Assembly: GCA_023429685.1 (NCBI GenBank) | Contig: JAEZDF010000039.1 | Coordinates: forward strand, 1 to 8,583 | Length of the DNA: 8,583 bases | Reading direction: 5' to 3' | From: Bacillota bacterium | GTDB lineage: Bacteria > Bacillota > Clostridia > Oscillospirales > Ruminococcaceae | Shown here: piece by piece, positions 5,890 to 8,583 of the stretch | Numbering within the stretch: the first letter of the stretch is position 1 | Layout: every line of letters starts with the position of its first letter | Notes under the pieces: model-generated | The model's input: only the letters and a program-made list of their open reading frames with translations | The model's database searches: none | What the model was told of the DNA's origin: nothing | Position numbers and translations under genes: made by a program

Positions 5890-8583
5890 TAGTATTTTGA
5901 AAGAAGCGTTTTCATGAAGATTATTGTTCCGGCAACCAGTGCAAATCTTGGTTCTGGCTTTGACTCGCTGGGTCTTGCCGTCAACCTGTATAACGAGGTT
6001 GTGATGGAGCAGAGTGACCGCATCGACATTGCGTCGCTTGACGGCGTAAACGTGCCGACGGGTGCCGATAACCTCATCTACTTCGCCGCAAAAAGTGTAT
6101 ATGACGTGTGCGGCAAAAGGCTGCACGGGCTAAAAATTCGGCAACGCAACAACATTCCGATGACGCGGGGCTTGGGCAGCTCGTCTGCCTGCATTATCGC
6201 CGGGCTTGTGGGCGCAAACGCGCTGCTCGGCAACCCACTTAACGAGACCGCACTGGTTAATCTTGCGGCCACCATCGAAGGTCACCCCGACAACACCACC
6301 CCCGCGCTGCTGGGCGGGCTTGTGACCGCCGTGATGGACAACGGGCGCGTATACTATATCAAGCAGGAGATTGCGGGTGCCCTGAAGCTGTTCGCCTTTG
6401 TACCCGATTTTGAGCTTTCTACCGAGTTTGCCCGCGGTGTTTTGCCCGAAACGGTCTCGCGTCGCGACGCGGTGCACAACCTGTCACGGGCGGCGCTGAT
6501 GTCTGCGTCACTGTTAGAGGGCAAGTACGAAAACCTGCGTGTGGCGGTGGGCGACCGTCTGCACCAACCCTTTCGCCTGCCCTATATCGAGGGGGCGGAT
6601 GCGGTGTTTGACCTATGCTACGCTTTGGGCGCGTACTGCGTGTTCCTCAGCGGTGCTGGTCCCACCTTGCTCGCCATTACAGACGGCAAGGACACCCGAT
6701 TTGAGAATGCCGCGCGGTCTGAACTTGACCGACTGGGCAAAGCGGCGTGGCAGATCCTGCCGCTTATCATCGATAACCACGGCGCGCGTGTAGAGCACGT
6801 CTCTGCCGCGATATGAACCCCTTTGAATGCTCACATGCTATAAACAGTGGTACGCACATTGCCCCATAATAGGCATTGACATACATGGATTACAAGCATT
6901 AAACGCAGGGAGGAAACAGGCAGATGAGCCTAATCGTACAGAAATTCGGAGGAACCTCGGTCAAAAACACCGAGCGCATCTTTAATGTTGCGCGCATCGT
7001 AACCGATACCTATGCGCAGGGCAATGACGTGATTGTGGTGGTTTCCGCGCAGGGAGACACCACCGACGACCTGATTGAAAAGGCCGCGGAGATTAACGAC
7101 AAGCCCTCAAAACGGGAGATGGACGTACTGCTCTCTACCGGCGAGCAGATATCCATTTCGCTGCTTGCCATGGCGATTGAAAAGCTTGGCTACCCCGTGA
7201 AATCACTAACAGGCTGGCAGGCGGGCTTTTTAACCGACTCCACCCACGGCGACTCGCGCATCAAGCGCATCGACACCGAGCGTTTAACCAATGAAATCAA
7301 CAAGAAGAACATCATTATTGTCGCGGGCTTTCAGGGCATTAACCGCTACGACGACATCACAACCCTTGGGCGCGGCGGTTCGGATACCTCTGCCGTTGCC
7401 ATCGCCGCTGCCATGCACGCCTCGGTTTGTCAGATCTATACCGATGTAGACGGCGTATATACCGCCGATCCCCGCCGCGTTAAGAATGCGCAAAAGCTAG
7501 ATGAGATTACCTACGACGAGATGCTTGAGCTTGCAACGTTGGGTGCGCAGGTGCTGCACAACCGTTCCGTAGAAATGGCGAAGAAATATGCAGTAAACCT
7601 CGAGGTGCTGTCCAGTCTGGAGCGGGTACCCGGGACACAGGTGAAGGAGGCAGTCAAAGTGGAAAAAATGCTGATTAAGGGTGTAACCAGCGACAATAAC
7701 GTTGCCAGAATCTCGGTGGTAGGGGTTCCCGACCAGCCGGGCATTGCGTTTAAGCTGTTCTCGCTGCTCGGTAAGAACAAGATTAACGTAGACATCATCC
7801 TGCAATCCATCGGGCGCGACAACACAAAGGACATTAGCTTTACGGTTTCGCGCGCGCATAAAGAGCAGGCACTTGCGCTACTGAGAGATTACGCCGACAC
7901 CGTCGACGCGAAGGATATTCTGTGCGACGACAACATCTCCAAGGTTTCTGTTGTGGGCGCGGGCATGCAGACCCATGCAGGGGTTGCCGCAAAGATGTTC
8001 GAGGCGCTAATGGACGCCAACATTAACATTCAGATGATCTCCACCAGCGAGATTAAGATCTCTGTGCTGATCGATAAAAAGGATTCCGACAAGGCGGTCG
8101 CCGCCATCCATGATGCTTTTATCAGCTAACGAAATCCTTGCAGCGTAAACCAAATATCGGTATAATCTAGGCGGAAGACCAAATGGTTTTCCGCCTTTTT
8201 ATAGTAACATGCAATAAAAACGGCGCGGATGCGTCGTAATATATGTAAGCGCTTATTATGCCCACTAAACTTATAATGTCTTCGAGAACATGTTCGTAAA
8301 AGCCCTTAGCTGCAAATATTTCAAAGCTTGTAAAATGCCGACACTGTGAGGATAGAGATGCAAAAGCAAGATTGCGACAAGGACGTAACGCAGTACTACG
8401 AAAAAGAACACAATACCCTGCTGCGCTACATCAGGTGTCGGCTTCGCAGTGCGTCGGATATGGATGTGGAGGACATACTGCACGAGGTGTTTGTGCGCAT
8501 CTATAACCGTGCCGATGTATCCTACCCCATCGAAAACCTTGCGGCGTATGTGTACCGTTCCCTGCAAAACCGTGTTGCGGACT

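Overview
The window reads as chromosomal DNA from a Gram-positive anaerobe of the Clostridia type, perhaps near the Oscillospirales/Ruminococcaceae. This placement is an inference from gene content and protein style: a eukaryote-type hexokinase, a YtvI-like membrane protein, a PheB-like ACT protein next to a threonine operon, a two-ACT aspartate kinase, and sigma-A style promoters with strong purine-rich ribosome sites. No phage, insertion sequence, CRISPR array, rRNA or tRNA is visible. I found no new multi-gene system. The unusual content is mostly regulatory DNA between ordinary genes.

Left block (1-3531, all read on the minus strand, right to left): a YtvI/AI-2E family membrane protein (2458-3531), a membrane-anchored Cache-GGDEF diguanylate cyclase (694-2172), and the N-terminal third of a hexokinase that runs off the left edge (1-433). 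The hexokinase and the YtvI-like gene each have a good promoter of their own (601-629 and 3684-3712), so this is not one tight operon.

Centre (3532-4147): an AT-rich divergent intergenic region of about 600 bp. It carries the minus-strand promoter of the YtvI-like gene, several palindromes and cre-like (LacI/CcpA type) sites, and the plus-strand promoter of the threonine operon (4005-4033), followed by a structured leader of about 108 nt.

Right block (4148-8129, plus strand): a stand-alone ACT-domain protein, hom, thrB and lysC. Aspartate kinase phosphorylates aspartate at the head of the pathway. Homoserine dehydrogenase makes homoserine, and homoserine kinase makes O-phosphohomoserine, the precursor of threonine. 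The ACT protein is the likely amino-acid sensing partner. lysC contains an internal ribosome site and in-frame GTG, so it probably also encodes a separate regulatory beta subunit. A strong terminator (8170-8200) closes the block. The window ends in the start of an ECF-type sigma factor gene (8358 onward).

Most notable signal: a 19-nt sequence, TTGMAAACGATTGTTTTYG, occurs at both the hexokinase promoter and the threonine-operon promoter with 17 of 19 identities. The two promoters also share an identical -35 (TTGAAC) and a 17-bp spacer. Related cre-like sites lie at 3919-3932 and 8244-8257. This suggests one LacI-family regulator links sugar phosphorylation, threonine synthesis and perhaps the sigma factor.
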